Shown here piece by piece: positions 14,825 to 21,477 of a stretch of DNA of 21,477 nucleotides. How positions within the stretch are numbered: the first letter of the stretch is position 1; every line of letters starts with the position of its first letter. This DNA is from Methanoregula sp. UBA276. Lineage in GTDB: Archaea; Halobacteriota; Methanomicrobia; Methanomicrobiales; Methanospirillaceae. The stretch is from assembly GCA_002508495.1 (NCBI GenBank), contig DANA01000118.1, forward strand, positions 1 to 21,477, written 5' to 3'. The notes beneath the pieces are model-generated. The model ran no database searches, was not told the origin of the DNA, and worked only from the letters and a program-made list of their open reading frames with translations. Position numbers and translations under genes: made by a program.

Positions 14825-15658
14825 ATGAAACCGATGTTTGGATTAATTGCGTGTTTCGTCGCGCTTGGCCTCCTCTGCATGACCGGCATTGCAACTGCAG
14901 AAGAGACCGACACCGGAACCGATACCCTGATAGTAACCGATGATATCCCCCCGTATGACGGCCCCGTCAGCCCCGGAAGTCCGCTGTACGGCCTGAAACT
15001 TGCATGGGAAGATCTTGATGAATCTTTCACGGCAGACCAGACACAACAGATGGCAAAACAGATGACCCACGCATCGCTCCGCCTGTCGGAAGCCCGCAGT
15101 GAACTTGCCAGGAACCGTACAGCTTCAGCACAGGAGGCAATCGACCTCTACTGGCAGAAGATGAACAGGACGCAGGCTGGGATTGCCAATTACCATCCCA
15201 ATGAGACCGGTCTCTACCAGGCACAGGCGATGCATGCGAACCACCAGCTCGTCCTGGAAAACCTGGTGCATCTCTACCCGGACAACACCGGTCTTGCCCG
15301 TGCATACAATAACAGCCTGCAGCTCCAGGAGAAGTTCCAGGAAAAGACGCAGGTCCGCTTTATGAAGTCAGGAGCAAAGGATAACCAGACGATCATGAAA
15401 GCATACCGGCTCGGGGCCGGGGAAGCGAACCTACACGGCCAGGTGACAGGCAATGATAACCGCGGCGCTGGTAATGCCAATACGGAAGAGCAGCGCGTGA
15501 ACGGGGCTCAGCGGCAACAGCAGGGACAGGACAATATCGGGCCATCCACAACAACCACGCAGCCCCGGCAGCAGAACGGCAGGAACCTCGAGGGATCTGG
15601 AAACGGCGATAATGGCAAGGGAACTCCCCCGGACAAGGGCAATTCCGGCAAAAAATAA
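14825..15658 (+). CDS. Secreted DUF5667-like protein
   Basis: The 277-residue product has a signal peptide (about 1-26, ending GIATAEE). A domain then opens with VSPGSPLYGLKLAWEDLDESF (about 50-70) and continues with a long helical stretch (MAKQMTHASLRLSEARSEL...). This Pro-Gly-Ser-Pro-Leu-Tyr plus amphipathic-helix pattern is that of DUF5667. The last 70 residues or so are Gly/Asn/Gln-rich low complexity ending KGNSGKK. Five sequons (NRT twice, NET, NNS, NQT) suggest exposure outside the cell. There is no membrane anchor apart from the signal. ATG 14825 is chosen over 14786 because it begins the signal peptide and has GGAG 9 nt before it. It lies 77 nt before the membrane-bound regulator and may be its partner or target. 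Confidence 0.78.
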   Translation: MKPMFGLIACFVALGLLCMTGIATAEETDTGTDTLIVTDDIPPYDGPVSPGSPLYGLKLAWEDLDESFTADQTQQMAKQMTHASLRLSEARSELARNRTASAQEAIDLYWQKMNRTQAGIANYHPNETGLYQAQAMHANHQLVLENLVHLYPDNTGLARAYNNSLQLQEKFQEKTQVRFMKSGAKDNQTIMKAYRLGAGEANLHGQVTGNDNRGAGNANTEEQRVNGAQRQQQGQDNIGPSTTTTQPRQQNGRNLEGSGNGDNGKGTPPDKGNSGKK

Positions 15659-15687
15659 TGAACTGTGCCGGAAATTGAACCGATGAC

Positions 15688-15697
15688 AATTTTTTTA
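15688..15697 (+). promoter_or_regulatory. TATA-like element of the membrane regulator
   Basis: TTTTTTTATG lies 39-48 nt before ATG 15736. Transcription would begin near 15718, so the longer frame from ATG 15697 cannot be the translated start, and ATG 15715 would be essentially leaderless. Confidence 0.4.
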
Positions 15698-15735
15698 TGC
15701 CCGGATATGATAGTATGCAGCTATCCCGGTGCCGT

Positions 15736-16692
15736 ATGACAAAAGATACCCGGATTTCGCTTGCCGTCCTCGCGGTACTCCTGCTCCTTGCCCTGCCGGC
15801 AGTGGTCGCAGCTGCTGCCCCGGCGCATGACTTCACGACGACCTATACCATTACCGTGCGTGAAGACGGCTCAGCGCTCTGGCAGGTTGAGTACCGTACC
15901 CCCCTGATGACGGATGCGGATACCACCCTTTTTGAGGAATACCGGAGGGATCTCAAAAGCATCTACCTCCCGCAGGTCCAGGAACTGATGGCCGGATCCG
16001 CATCCCAGGCATCGGTTGCTGCCGGGCGGCCGATGACCATTGGCGATGTCAGCGGAAGTGCTGTCATCCAGGTATCGCCGACAGGAAAATTCGGGATCGT
16101 TCTCTATTCCTTTGACTGGTACGGGTTTGCAAAGAGCGGCGATACCCTGGCAATCGGCGATGCCTTTGCCGGCGGCCTGTTCCTTGCAAAGGACAGTACG
16201 CTCATCATCCGCTATCCTGACGGGTTCACGGTATTGAGTGTTGAACCTGCTGCCGACCAGCAGCGGGACAGTCTCATCTGGTACGGCCAGCGGTCGTTTG
16301 CAGCAGGAGACCCGCGGGTTGTGCTGGAACGGGCCGGTTTTCCCGTCCTCCCTGTTGCCGTCAGCATTATCACCCTGGTTATCGTTGCCGGAATTGTTGC
16401 GGGACTGATGCTGAAGAGAAGACACACCCGTGCACAAGAGGCAGAGGAGCCTGCCGCCCTGCTCTCCGCGGATGAGCAAAAAAGCGTGGAAGAGCGGATC
16501 GTTTCACTCCTGAATGAGAGTGGCGGGGAGCGGTTCCAGTCAGAGATCGTCAGACTGCTCGGGCTTCCCCGGTCAACGGTCAGTTCGGCGGTGGGCAGCC
16601 TCCACCAGAAAGGGATCATCCAAAAGGTGCGCAAGGGCCGCGAAAATCTTATCCGGCTGGTGAAGGCCGGCAATAATGTACCGGATGAATGA
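15736..16692 (+). CDS. Membrane-anchored winged-helix one-component regulator
   Basis: The 318-residue product has an N-terminal signal or membrane helix (about 7-27), an extracytoplasmic domain of about 185 residues rich in beta strands (TTTYTITVREDGSALWQVEY...), and a second membrane helix (about 210-232) followed by basic KRRHTR. The cytosolic winged helix is at about 255-310: EERIVSLLNESGGERFQSEIVRLLGLPRSTVSSAVGSLHQKGIIQKVRKGRENLIRL. This is a MarR/DUF7343-like fold with a clear recognition helix (PRSTVSSAVGSLHQKG). Such proteins probably sense a surface signal and bind DNA from the membrane. The start is chosen from the promoter position; 15715 is possible. The target is unknown, but the DUF5667-like gene upstream is a natural candidate. 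Confidence 0.82.
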   Translation: MTKDTRISLAVLAVLLLLALPAVVAAAAPAHDFTTTYTITVREDGSALWQVEYRTPLMTDADTTLFEEYRRDLKSIYLPQVQELMAGSASQASVAAGRPMTIGDVSGSAVIQVSPTGKFGIVLYSFDWYGFAKSGDTLAIGDAFAGGLFLAKDSTLIIRYPDGFTVLSVEPAADQQRDSLIWYGQRSFAAGDPRVVLERAGFPVLPVAVSIITLVIVAGIVAGLMLKRRHTRAQEAEEPAALLSADEQKSVEERIVSLLNESGGERFQSEIVRLLGLPRSTVSSAVGSLHQKGIIQKVRKGRENLIRLVKAGNNVPDE

Positions 16693-16722
16693 TCCCAAAA
16701 CCGGGATCACGTTCCTTTTTTT
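16690..16722 (+). terminator. Hairpin plus T-run terminator
   Basis: TGATCCC (16690-16696, including the stop codon of the regulator) pairs with GGGATCA (16703-16709) around a 6-nt loop, followed by seven T at 16716-16722. It separates the regulator gene from the convergent mch gene. Confidence 0.65.
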
Positions 16723-16775
16723 AAAAACAAGTTCCTGCGGTCTGCCCGGGAGAATACCGGAAAAAGAAAAAAATC

Positions 16776-17720
16776 TTACTGGAGCCCAAAGGACTTCAGC
16801 GTGACATCAGGATTGACGGCCCCGACATGGTAGACGTTGCCGGTTGAGATCTCATTAATGACAACTTCCGCCGGCGAGAAGAGCGACGTGTCGATCTGGT
16901 AGAAGTCGTAATTTGCTTCCTTGAAGATCTCGTTGAAAGGCTTCCCGTACCCCTTGCTCTTGTTGCTTGGGATCCGGTCAAGATAGTCCTTGATCTCGGG
17001 TGCTCTCATTGTAAGGCTGATCCTGCCGTAGTAGATGGTTGCGTCGTTGGTCACACCCATGGCAAGTTTGGGGCCCCGGACCGGCGGAATAGGTGCCGAG
17101 CCGATAGCTGAGGTGATTTTTTTGGTGTCAAACCCGAGCTCGTTGAGCTTGTAGATCGCGGTCTCAACACAGCGGCCGGCAACCTGGATTGAACCAACCG
17201 TAGAAGAGGTTGGGGCAACAACGGCGCAGACATTCGCAACATCAACGTGGCATTCCTCGGCGATCTTGTTCATGACCTCGGCGTTGGGGAGGTGGTCTGA
17301 TTCCAGACAGATTACGGCAACATCATAGTCATCTTCGTACTCGATGACTTCAAAGGTGTGCTTGGGCTTGAGCGAGAGTGCCCGGGCCGGGCCGCTTCCC
17401 ATGGCAAAGAAGTTGCCCACCTTGACCGTCCAGCCGGCTTTCTGTGCGCCAAGGCAGGAAATGGACGGAAAATCGGTGTTTACGTCAATGAAGGGGATCG
17501 GGATGCCCTTGATCTCCCCGTTACGGAAGTTGACCTCTCCAAGACCACCCATACAGATCTCGGTAAAAGCCCTGCCTGCAGCATAGCCCCCGCGGACGGA
17601 TACTCCGCAATCCACGATCCGTGCGCCATTGTCCAGTTCATGGTAGGCGCAGTTGAATTCTTCGGCAAGATCGGCCAGATTATCAAAAATCTCCAGTGCC
17701 AGTTCATTAACACTTAACAT
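16776..17720 (-). CDS. mch: Methenyltetrahydromethanopterin cyclohydrolase
   Basis: Interconverts 5-formyl- and 5,10-methenyl-tetrahydromethanopterin, the third step of CO2 reduction to methane, in the cytosol. The 314-residue product matches the family from its usual N-terminus, MLSVNELALEIFDNL. Other blocks are DCGVSVRGGYAAGRAFTEICMGGLGEV, FIDVNTDFPSISCLGAQKAGW, GNFFAMGSGPARAL and GSAPIPPVRGPKLAMGVTND. I chose 17720 rather than the longest frame (17819), because the extra 33 residues do not belong to the family, the TATA element lies inside them, and AGGGG (17734-17730) sits 9 nt before this ATG. The gene stands alone with its own promoter, as often seen. Confidence 0.97.
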   Translation of the reverse strand: MLSVNELALEIFDNLADLAEEFNCAYHELDNGARIVDCGVSVRGGYAAGRAFTEICMGGLGEVNFRNGEIKGIPIPFIDVNTDFPSISCLGAQKAGWTVKVGNFFAMGSGPARALSLKPKHTFEVIEYEDDYDVAVICLESDHLPNAEVMNKIAEECHVDVANVCAVVAPTSSTVGSIQVAGRCVETAIYKLNELGFDTKKITSAIGSAPIPPVRGPKLAMGVTNDATIYYGRISLTMRAPEIKDYLDRIPSNKSKGYGKPFNEIFKEANYDFYQIDTSLFSPAEVVINEISTGNVYHVGAVNPDVTLKSFGLQ

Positions 17721-17760
17721 TACGAAAAACCCCTGTATCATTAAAGAGGATGCTTTACCG

Positions 17761-17772
17761 TATAATATTTTT
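17761..17772 (-). promoter_or_regulatory. TATA element of mch
   Basis: AAAAATATTATA on the minus strand is followed about 26 nt later by the expected transcription start near 17740, leaving a leader of about 20 nt that contains the ribosome-binding site AGGGG. Confidence 0.55.
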
Positions 17773-17871
17773 GAATGGCAATACGGGGAAAATGCAGCAC
17801 GGTTCCGGGAATCCAGCATAACCCGGGGTTTTTTTGATTAAAATCCAGATTAATTGTGGGGAATTGCCCCA

Positions 17872-18996
17872 TCATCCAAGATACTCAAGGACTTTCGCCG
17901 GTTCGTACCGGAGCGTGATTACCCGTGTCCTGCCCTTCCCCTCGCGGTACTGGAGGTTGACAAGACGCATTGCATCCATTTTCTTGACAATCTCGTAAAA
18001 GCGGGTATAGCCGATAGCGTTCTTCTCTTTGATCGCCTTGTGCACGTCCCCGGCATTCATATCGTGCTCCTTCATGCTCCGCTCGGCAAGGGCACGGAGG
18101 ATGAGACGCTCCTCGTCTTTCAAGGTTTTCACGGTGAAATTGAGGTGGAGATATTTTGAGACCTCGTACGCCCCGCAGATATCTTCGCGGTCGATGCTCC
18201 GGCGGGCTTTTCGTTCCGCGGCGAGCGCTGCCCGCTTGAGGAGGTCGATACCGACCCGGAGATCCCCGCTGTTCCGGGTCTGTTCGACAACGAGATCGAG
18301 AAGATCATCGGAAAGGACCCCGGAGAAAAGCCCCTGCGTGACCCTGGCTTTGAGAATTTCCCGGATCTCGGCATCGCCATAGGGAGGGAAATAGATCTCG
18401 GTGGGGCGGAAAACCGAGGCAACCCGGGCGTCCACCGCCCGGGACAGATCCACGTCCATGTCGCTGATGATGACGATCACGCCAATACGGGTGCCTTCAT
18501 AGGTCTCGTGCGAGCGGAGCAGGGTATAGAGCACCTTGTTGATCTCGTTCTCGTACAGGAGGTAGTTGGCATCATCAAGCGTGACAAGGAGGACGATATC
18601 TTCCTTGATGAGGATCCGGGCTACCGCGTCAAAGACCTGCTTGAACGAGGTCCCCGATGACGGGGGCAGGTGTCCGGAAAGCTTCCGGTAAATCTGGGAA
18701 ACGATGGCAAACTTGGTATTGTCGATCTGGCAATTTATGTAGACCGGTACCAGCTTCTTGGTAGTCTCCTCAATTTCGGAGAAGAGCTTTTTTATGCTCG
18801 TGGTCTTGCCGGTTCCGGGAAGCCCCTTGCAGACCGTGTTGAGCGGCCGGCCGCCCCGGAGCCCGGGCCGGATCTGGAACGCGAGCTCGCGCATCTGGGT
18901 ATCGCGGAACTCGAACTGCTCGGGGACATAATCGATCTCGAGAACGTCCGGGTCACGGAAAAGGGATTCGTCCCACATGAGCAGGTTCTTCTTCAT
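17872..18996 (-). CDS. cdc6: Orc1/Cdc6 replication initiator
   Basis: An AAA+ initiator that binds origins and helps load the MCM helicase. The 374-residue product has Walker A GLPGTGKT (58-65), Walker B LLVTLDDAN (136-144), a sensor-2 type GDLRVGIDLL (244-253), and a C-terminal winged helix (about 290-374, including YTRFYEIVKKMDAMRLVNLQY) for origin DNA. The Walker B second acidic residue is Asp142 where the family usually has Glu, which may affect ATP hydrolysis. No Shine-Dalgarno sequence precedes the ATG, so a leaderless transcript is likely. The 263-nt gap immediately upstream is a reasonable place for an origin. Methanomicrobiales usually have more than one copy; this is the only one in the window. 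Confidence 0.95.
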   Translation of the reverse strand: MKKNLLMWDESLFRDPDVLEIDYVPEQFEFRDTQMRELAFQIRPGLRGGRPLNTVCKGLPGTGKTTSIKKLFSEIEETTKKLVPVYINCQIDNTKFAIVSQIYRKLSGHLPPSSGTSFKQVFDAVARILIKEDIVLLVTLDDANYLLYENEINKVLYTLLRSHETYEGTRIGVIVIISDMDVDLSRAVDARVASVFRPTEIYFPPYGDAEIREILKARVTQGLFSGVLSDDLLDLVVEQTRNSGDLRVGIDLLKRAALAAERKARRSIDREDICGAYEVSKYLHLNFTVKTLKDEERLILRALAERSMKEHDMNAGDVHKAIKEKNAIGYTRFYEIVKKMDAMRLVNLQYREGKGRTRVITLRYEPAKVLEYLG

Positions 18997-19259
18997 TGCT
19001 GTACAGGTTTACCGCATCGGTAATAACTGCATTGGACAGCCCGGGTCCCGGATTCAAAGCATCAGGTGAAGCACGAACTCCAGGTTGCCCCATCCACCCC
19101 AACAGGAACTGGCCGGACCATTATGAAAAACCAGGGGGGTGAATAAGGCCAGCAATAAACTATTATCGTTTTGGAACCGAAACAGAACCACAGTCCGGCA
19201 GATGATGAAAGTTACCCCCACTGATCCATGATGAAGCAGGGGACTGATGCCGTACTGCA
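18997..19259. other. Gap upstream of cdc6, possible replication origin
   Basis: No gene is seen. The gap carries several G-runs and ORB-like fragments: the 25 nt from 19115 to 19139 read GGACCATT...GAAAAACC...GGGGGG, recalling the dyad-plus-G-string layout of archaeal origin recognition boxes, and TTTTGGAACCGAAAC occurs at about 19170-19184. Matches are loose. Position next to cdc6 is the main argument. Confidence 0.3.
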
Positions 19260-20411
19260 TTACCCGAACAGGAAACTCAGAAACTCCGTTGCGTTTTTCG
19301 TCCCGTATCCACCGTTCCGGGCAGATTTTTCCGAATAGCTGTCCGTGCCGTCCGTGCCTTTGCCGCGTATCACGAACGGCACCGGGTCCCGGGTATGGGT
19401 CTTTGCCCGGATCGGGGTCGGGTGATCGGGCAGAACTGCCACAACCCCGTCGAACGCGTCAAGGATCGTGCCGACAACTCCGTCCACCTGCTCGATCGCC
19501 TTCACCTTCTCCTCAACGCTCCCGAGATGACCGGCCTCGTCCGGCGCCTCGATGTGGATATAGACAAAGTCAAGGCGTTTGATTGCATCGAGCGCGTACC
19601 GGGCCTTGGCATGGTAATCGGTATCAAGGTATCCCGTTGCGCCCGGTACGCTGATGATCTCCATGCCGGCGCACCGCCCGATCCCGTTGAGGAGATCAAC
19701 GGCCGAGATGATCCCGCCGTTCTTCCCGTACTTCTCCTTAAAAGATGGGAACGCGGGCTTGTGCCCCCCGCTCCACGGCCAGATATGGTTGGCCAGGCGC
19801 TTCTTTGCCATGGTGCGGGAAGTGTTGACCGGGTGATCGGAGAAGACCTGCCGGCTTGTTTCCATGCAGCGGCGAAGGAGATCTGCATCGCCCCCCGTTG
19901 GGAGATATGAGGTGATATCCTGCCCGACAATATCATGCGGGGGCGTGGTTGCAGATCCTTTTCCGCCGTGGACCACGAGAAGGTTGCGGTAACTGACACC
20001 GGCTTTGAGCATGACTTCCGGGATCTCTAGCTGGAGTGCGGCAAAGAGATCTTTTCCTTCATCACTCGAAATATGGCCGGCCGAAAAATCCGCCATACGA
20101 TTCTCCTCGATCGTCACGAGATTGCACCGGTAGGCGACATCATCCGGTGCAAGGTCGACACCCATGCTCAATGCCTCAAGGGGACCCCGGCCAGTATAGT
20201 ACTTTTCGGGGGCATAGCCAAGGACTGCCATGTTTGCGATGTCGCTTCCTGCCTCGAAGCCGTCGGGGATCGTGCGGAGCATCCCGCATGCACCTTCACG
20301 TGCCATCCGGTCCATGTTCGGGGTCCGTGCGTGCTCAAGCGGGGTCTTTCCCCCGAGCTCTGCCAGGGGCTCATCGGCCATGCCATCCCCAAGGACAACG
20401 ATATACTTCAT
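19260..20411 (-). CDS. apgM: 2,3-bisphosphoglycerate-independent phosphoglycerate mutase, archaeal type
   Basis: Interconverts 3- and 2-phosphoglycerate in glycolysis/gluconeogenesis. The 383-residue product is an alkaline-phosphatase-superfamily metalloenzyme. The first metal Asp is in LGDGMAD (Asp9), the phosphorylated Ser is in AGSDIANMAVLGY (Ser56), and later metal ligands lie in IEAPDEAGH, VLPDHPTPI and KTHT. GKTPLEHARTPNMDRMAREG is the archaeal ApgM signature. The start lies 1 nt after the epimerase stop, with GGAG in that gene's last codons as ribosome-binding site, so the two are co-transcribed and coupled. Confidence 0.96.
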   Translation of the reverse strand: MKYIVVLGDGMADEPLAELGGKTPLEHARTPNMDRMAREGACGMLRTIPDGFEAGSDIANMAVLGYAPEKYYTGRGPLEALSMGVDLAPDDVAYRCNLVTIEENRMADFSAGHISSDEGKDLFAALQLEIPEVMLKAGVSYRNLLVVHGGKGSATTPPHDIVGQDITSYLPTGGDADLLRRCMETSRQVFSDHPVNTSRTMAKKRLANHIWPWSGGHKPAFPSFKEKYGKNGGIISAVDLLNGIGRCAGMEIISVPGATGYLDTDYHAKARYALDAIKRLDFVYIHIEAPDEAGHLGSVEEKVKAIEQVDGVVGTILDAFDGVVAVLPDHPTPIRAKTHTRDPVPFVIRGKGTDGTDSYSEKSARNGGYGTKNATEFLSFLFG

Positions 20412-20412
20412 C

Positions 20413-21354
20413 CTACTGCTCCCGGTTCACCGCTGCCCGTGCCGCGATCTGCACGCTCTGGCGGGAACCTTTCTGCGGCATCCAGCCGAGATCTTTGAGT
20501 TTGTCGATCGCGAGCTGCATCTTCGGCACATCGCCGACCCACCCCACGGTTCCGCCGGTATAGCGGTACTGTACGTCCTCAAGACCCATCTCCCCGGCAA
20601 CAACATCTGCAATCGTCGTGACATCGATCCAGTCCTCCGAACCGATATTGAAGGTGTTGACCGGCTCCCGTGCATGCGTGACAGCAAAGTGCATGCAGTC
20701 GATACATTCATGGATCTCAAGATAGGACTTGGTCTGCATTCCGTTACCAAGGATCTCGAGTTCCCGTGGATTCTCCCGTAATTTTCGGACAAAGTCCGTG
20801 ATGACGCCGTGCCCGCTTCGTGCACCGATGATGTTGGCAAAGCGGAAATTCCAGGACCTCATCGAAAACGAGTGGCAATAGGCCGAGATCATCGCCTCGC
20901 ACGCCAGTTTACTGGCACCATAGACCGAGACCGGTTCCATCGGTGCATACGTTTCAGGGGTCGGTATGACTGTTGCGTTCCCGTACACGGTCGAGGTTGA
21001 GGTGAAGACCAGTTCCGGGACATTGGAGCGCCGCATGGCTTCGAGCACCCGGTAGGTTGCAAGAATATTGTTATTGAAGGTGGGATCCGGCGTCATGGCG
21101 CTCTGGCGCACGTCAGGGTCGGCAGCCAGATGCCAGACCCGGGCGGCCCCTTCCAGTTCACCCTGCCAGCCGTCTTTGAGCAGATCACAGGGTACAAGCC
21201 GGACTCTCCCGGACTCCAGGTGTTCAGCGATCGTCTCCCTGCGCCCTGCCACGAGCGAATCGATGACCACGACCTCTTTTCCCTGCTCAACAAGGGAATC
21301 CACCAGGTGCGAGCCGATGAACCCGGCGCCGCCCGTCACCACATCAAACATCAC
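20413..21354 (-). CDS. NAD-dependent sugar-nucleotide epimerase/dehydratase
   Basis: An extended short-chain dehydrogenase of 313 residues, similar to UDP-glucose 4-epimerase. It shows the NAD loop TGGAGFIGSH (7-16), HLAADPDVRQS in the position of the usual HLAA, the catalytic Ser/Thr in TSTSTVYG (118-125) and Tyr145-Lys149 in YGASK. FRFANIIGARSGHGVI is the substrate-binding block typical of archaeal GalE-like enzymes. The product sugar is not determined; UDP-Gal or another UDP-hexose for surface glycans is plausible. Two adjacent ATGs (21354, 21351) are possible starts. A TATA-like palindrome at 21372-21383 would place transcription at the start codon, hence leaderless. It is first of a two-gene unit with apgM. 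Confidence 0.9.
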   Translation of the reverse strand: MMFDVVTGGAGFIGSHLVDSLVEQGKEVVVIDSLVAGRRETIAEHLESGRVRLVPCDLLKDGWQGELEGAARVWHLAADPDVRQSAMTPDPTFNNNILATYRVLEAMRRSNVPELVFTSTSTVYGNATVIPTPETYAPMEPVSVYGASKLACEAMISAYCHSFSMRSWNFRFANIIGARSGHGVITDFVRKLRENPRELEILGNGMQTKSYLEIHECIDCMHFAVTHAREPVNTFNIGSEDWIDVTTIADVVAGEMGLEDVQYRYTGGTVGWVGDVPKMQLAIDKLKDLGWMPQKGSRQSVQIAARAAVNREQ

Positions 21355-21356
21355 TA

Positions 21357-21365
21357 CCTAATATG
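21357..21365 (+). promoter_or_regulatory. TATA-like element of the right-edge gene
   Basis: CTAATATGT is centred about 29 nt before ATG 21391, identical to the thrC element. It implies a leaderless transcript, and it lies in the 36-bp gap shared with the divergent epimerase gene. Confidence 0.35.
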
Positions 21366-21371
21366 TCATCC

Positions 21372-21383
21372 ATCCTATAGGAT
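21372..21383. promoter_or_regulatory. 12-bp perfect palindrome in divergent gap
   Basis: ATCCTATAGGAT is its own reverse complement. It can serve as the TATA element of the minus-strand epimerase gene (centre about 24 nt from its ATG), and it could also be a protein-binding site covering the start region of the plus-strand gene, 8 nt away. Confidence 0.4.
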
Positions 21384-21390
21384 TACTGGT

Positions 21391-21477
21391 ATGTTCATCG
21401 GGATCGACCACGGTACCACCGCAATGCGGTTCGCCGGAGAGGGGGGGGAATTTCGGATCTCGCGCGAAGCGGCAAAA
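21391..21477 (+). CDS. Methanogenesis marker protein 12-like, 5' end only
   Basis: Only the first 29 codons are inside the window, and the frame is still open at the edge. The N-terminus, MFIGIDHGTTAMRFA, is the phosphate-1 loop of an ASKHA-fold (sugar kinase/Hsp70-like) ATPase. The pattern IGIDHGTT followed by FRISREAAK matches what I recall of methanogenesis marker protein 12, a protein kept in methanogens with no proven function. A generic ASKHA kinase remains possible. Confidence 0.65.
   Translation, partial: MFIGIDHGTTAMRFAGEGGEFRISREAAK

Noticed and set aside
17721..17819. 33-residue N-terminal extension of mch
   Set aside because: The promoter TATA element lies inside it and the family N-terminus begins at the Met at 17720.
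19054..19260. 68-residue minus-strand frame between cdc6 and apgM
   Set aside because: No ribosome-binding site or recognisable sequence, and it covers the origin-like gap; probably chance.

Overview
The window reads as a chromosomal segment from a hydrogenotrophic methanogenic euryarchaeon, most likely of the order Methanomicrobiales (Methanoregula-like; the genus is a guess). The evidence is a methenyl-tetrahydromethanopterin cyclohydrolase gene, the start of what looks like methanogenesis marker protein 12, a CetZ-type archaeal tubulin homologue, an Orc1/Cdc6 initiator, archaeal ribosomal proteins L7Ae, S28e and L24e, an archaeal-type phosphoglycerate mutase, and TATA-like promoters that often sit about 26 nt before a start codon (leaderless genes). 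I see no rRNA, tRNA, CRISPR array or transposase gene.

Layout. 1-764 is a repeat-bearing gap without a convincing gene. 765-3058 (minus) is a two-gene unit: CetZ followed, with coupled translation, by a signal-peptide/one-TM surface protein. Divergently, 3251-8150 (plus) is a tight four-gene unit: FAD oxidoreductase, GT2 glycosyltransferase, flippase-like membrane protein and a large YYY/DUF2298 membrane protein. It looks like a lipid-linked sugar or cell-surface glycan cassette. 8304-9550 is the L7Ae-S28e-L24e-NDK operon, with a possible kink-turn in its leader. 9600-11272 holds a MarC-family membrane protein, a small two-TM protein and a nitrilase-family hydrolase. 11344-13124 is threonine synthase overlapped by a sequon-rich surface protein, followed by a tandem DUF350 membrane protein (13263-13763).

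13764-14824 is a second gap of about 1 kb, rich in T-runs and GATC sites, and it shares two repeat families with the first gap. After it come a secreted DUF5667-like protein and a membrane-anchored winged-helix regulator. On the minus strand follow mch, orc1/cdc6, apgM and a sugar-nucleotide epimerase (the last two coupled). At the right edge the first 29 codons of a marker-12-like gene run out of the window on the plus strand.

Main points for a second look: (i) the CetZ/surface-protein pair; (ii) the four-gene glycan cassette, whose last gene seems to need a non-ATG start; (iii) two uncatalogued intergenic repeat families, one a 60-nt inverted pair about 13.4 kb apart and one a three-copy stem-loop; (iv) a candidate L7Ae autoregulatory kink-turn; (v) a secreted DUF5667-like protein next to a transmembrane one-component regulator.
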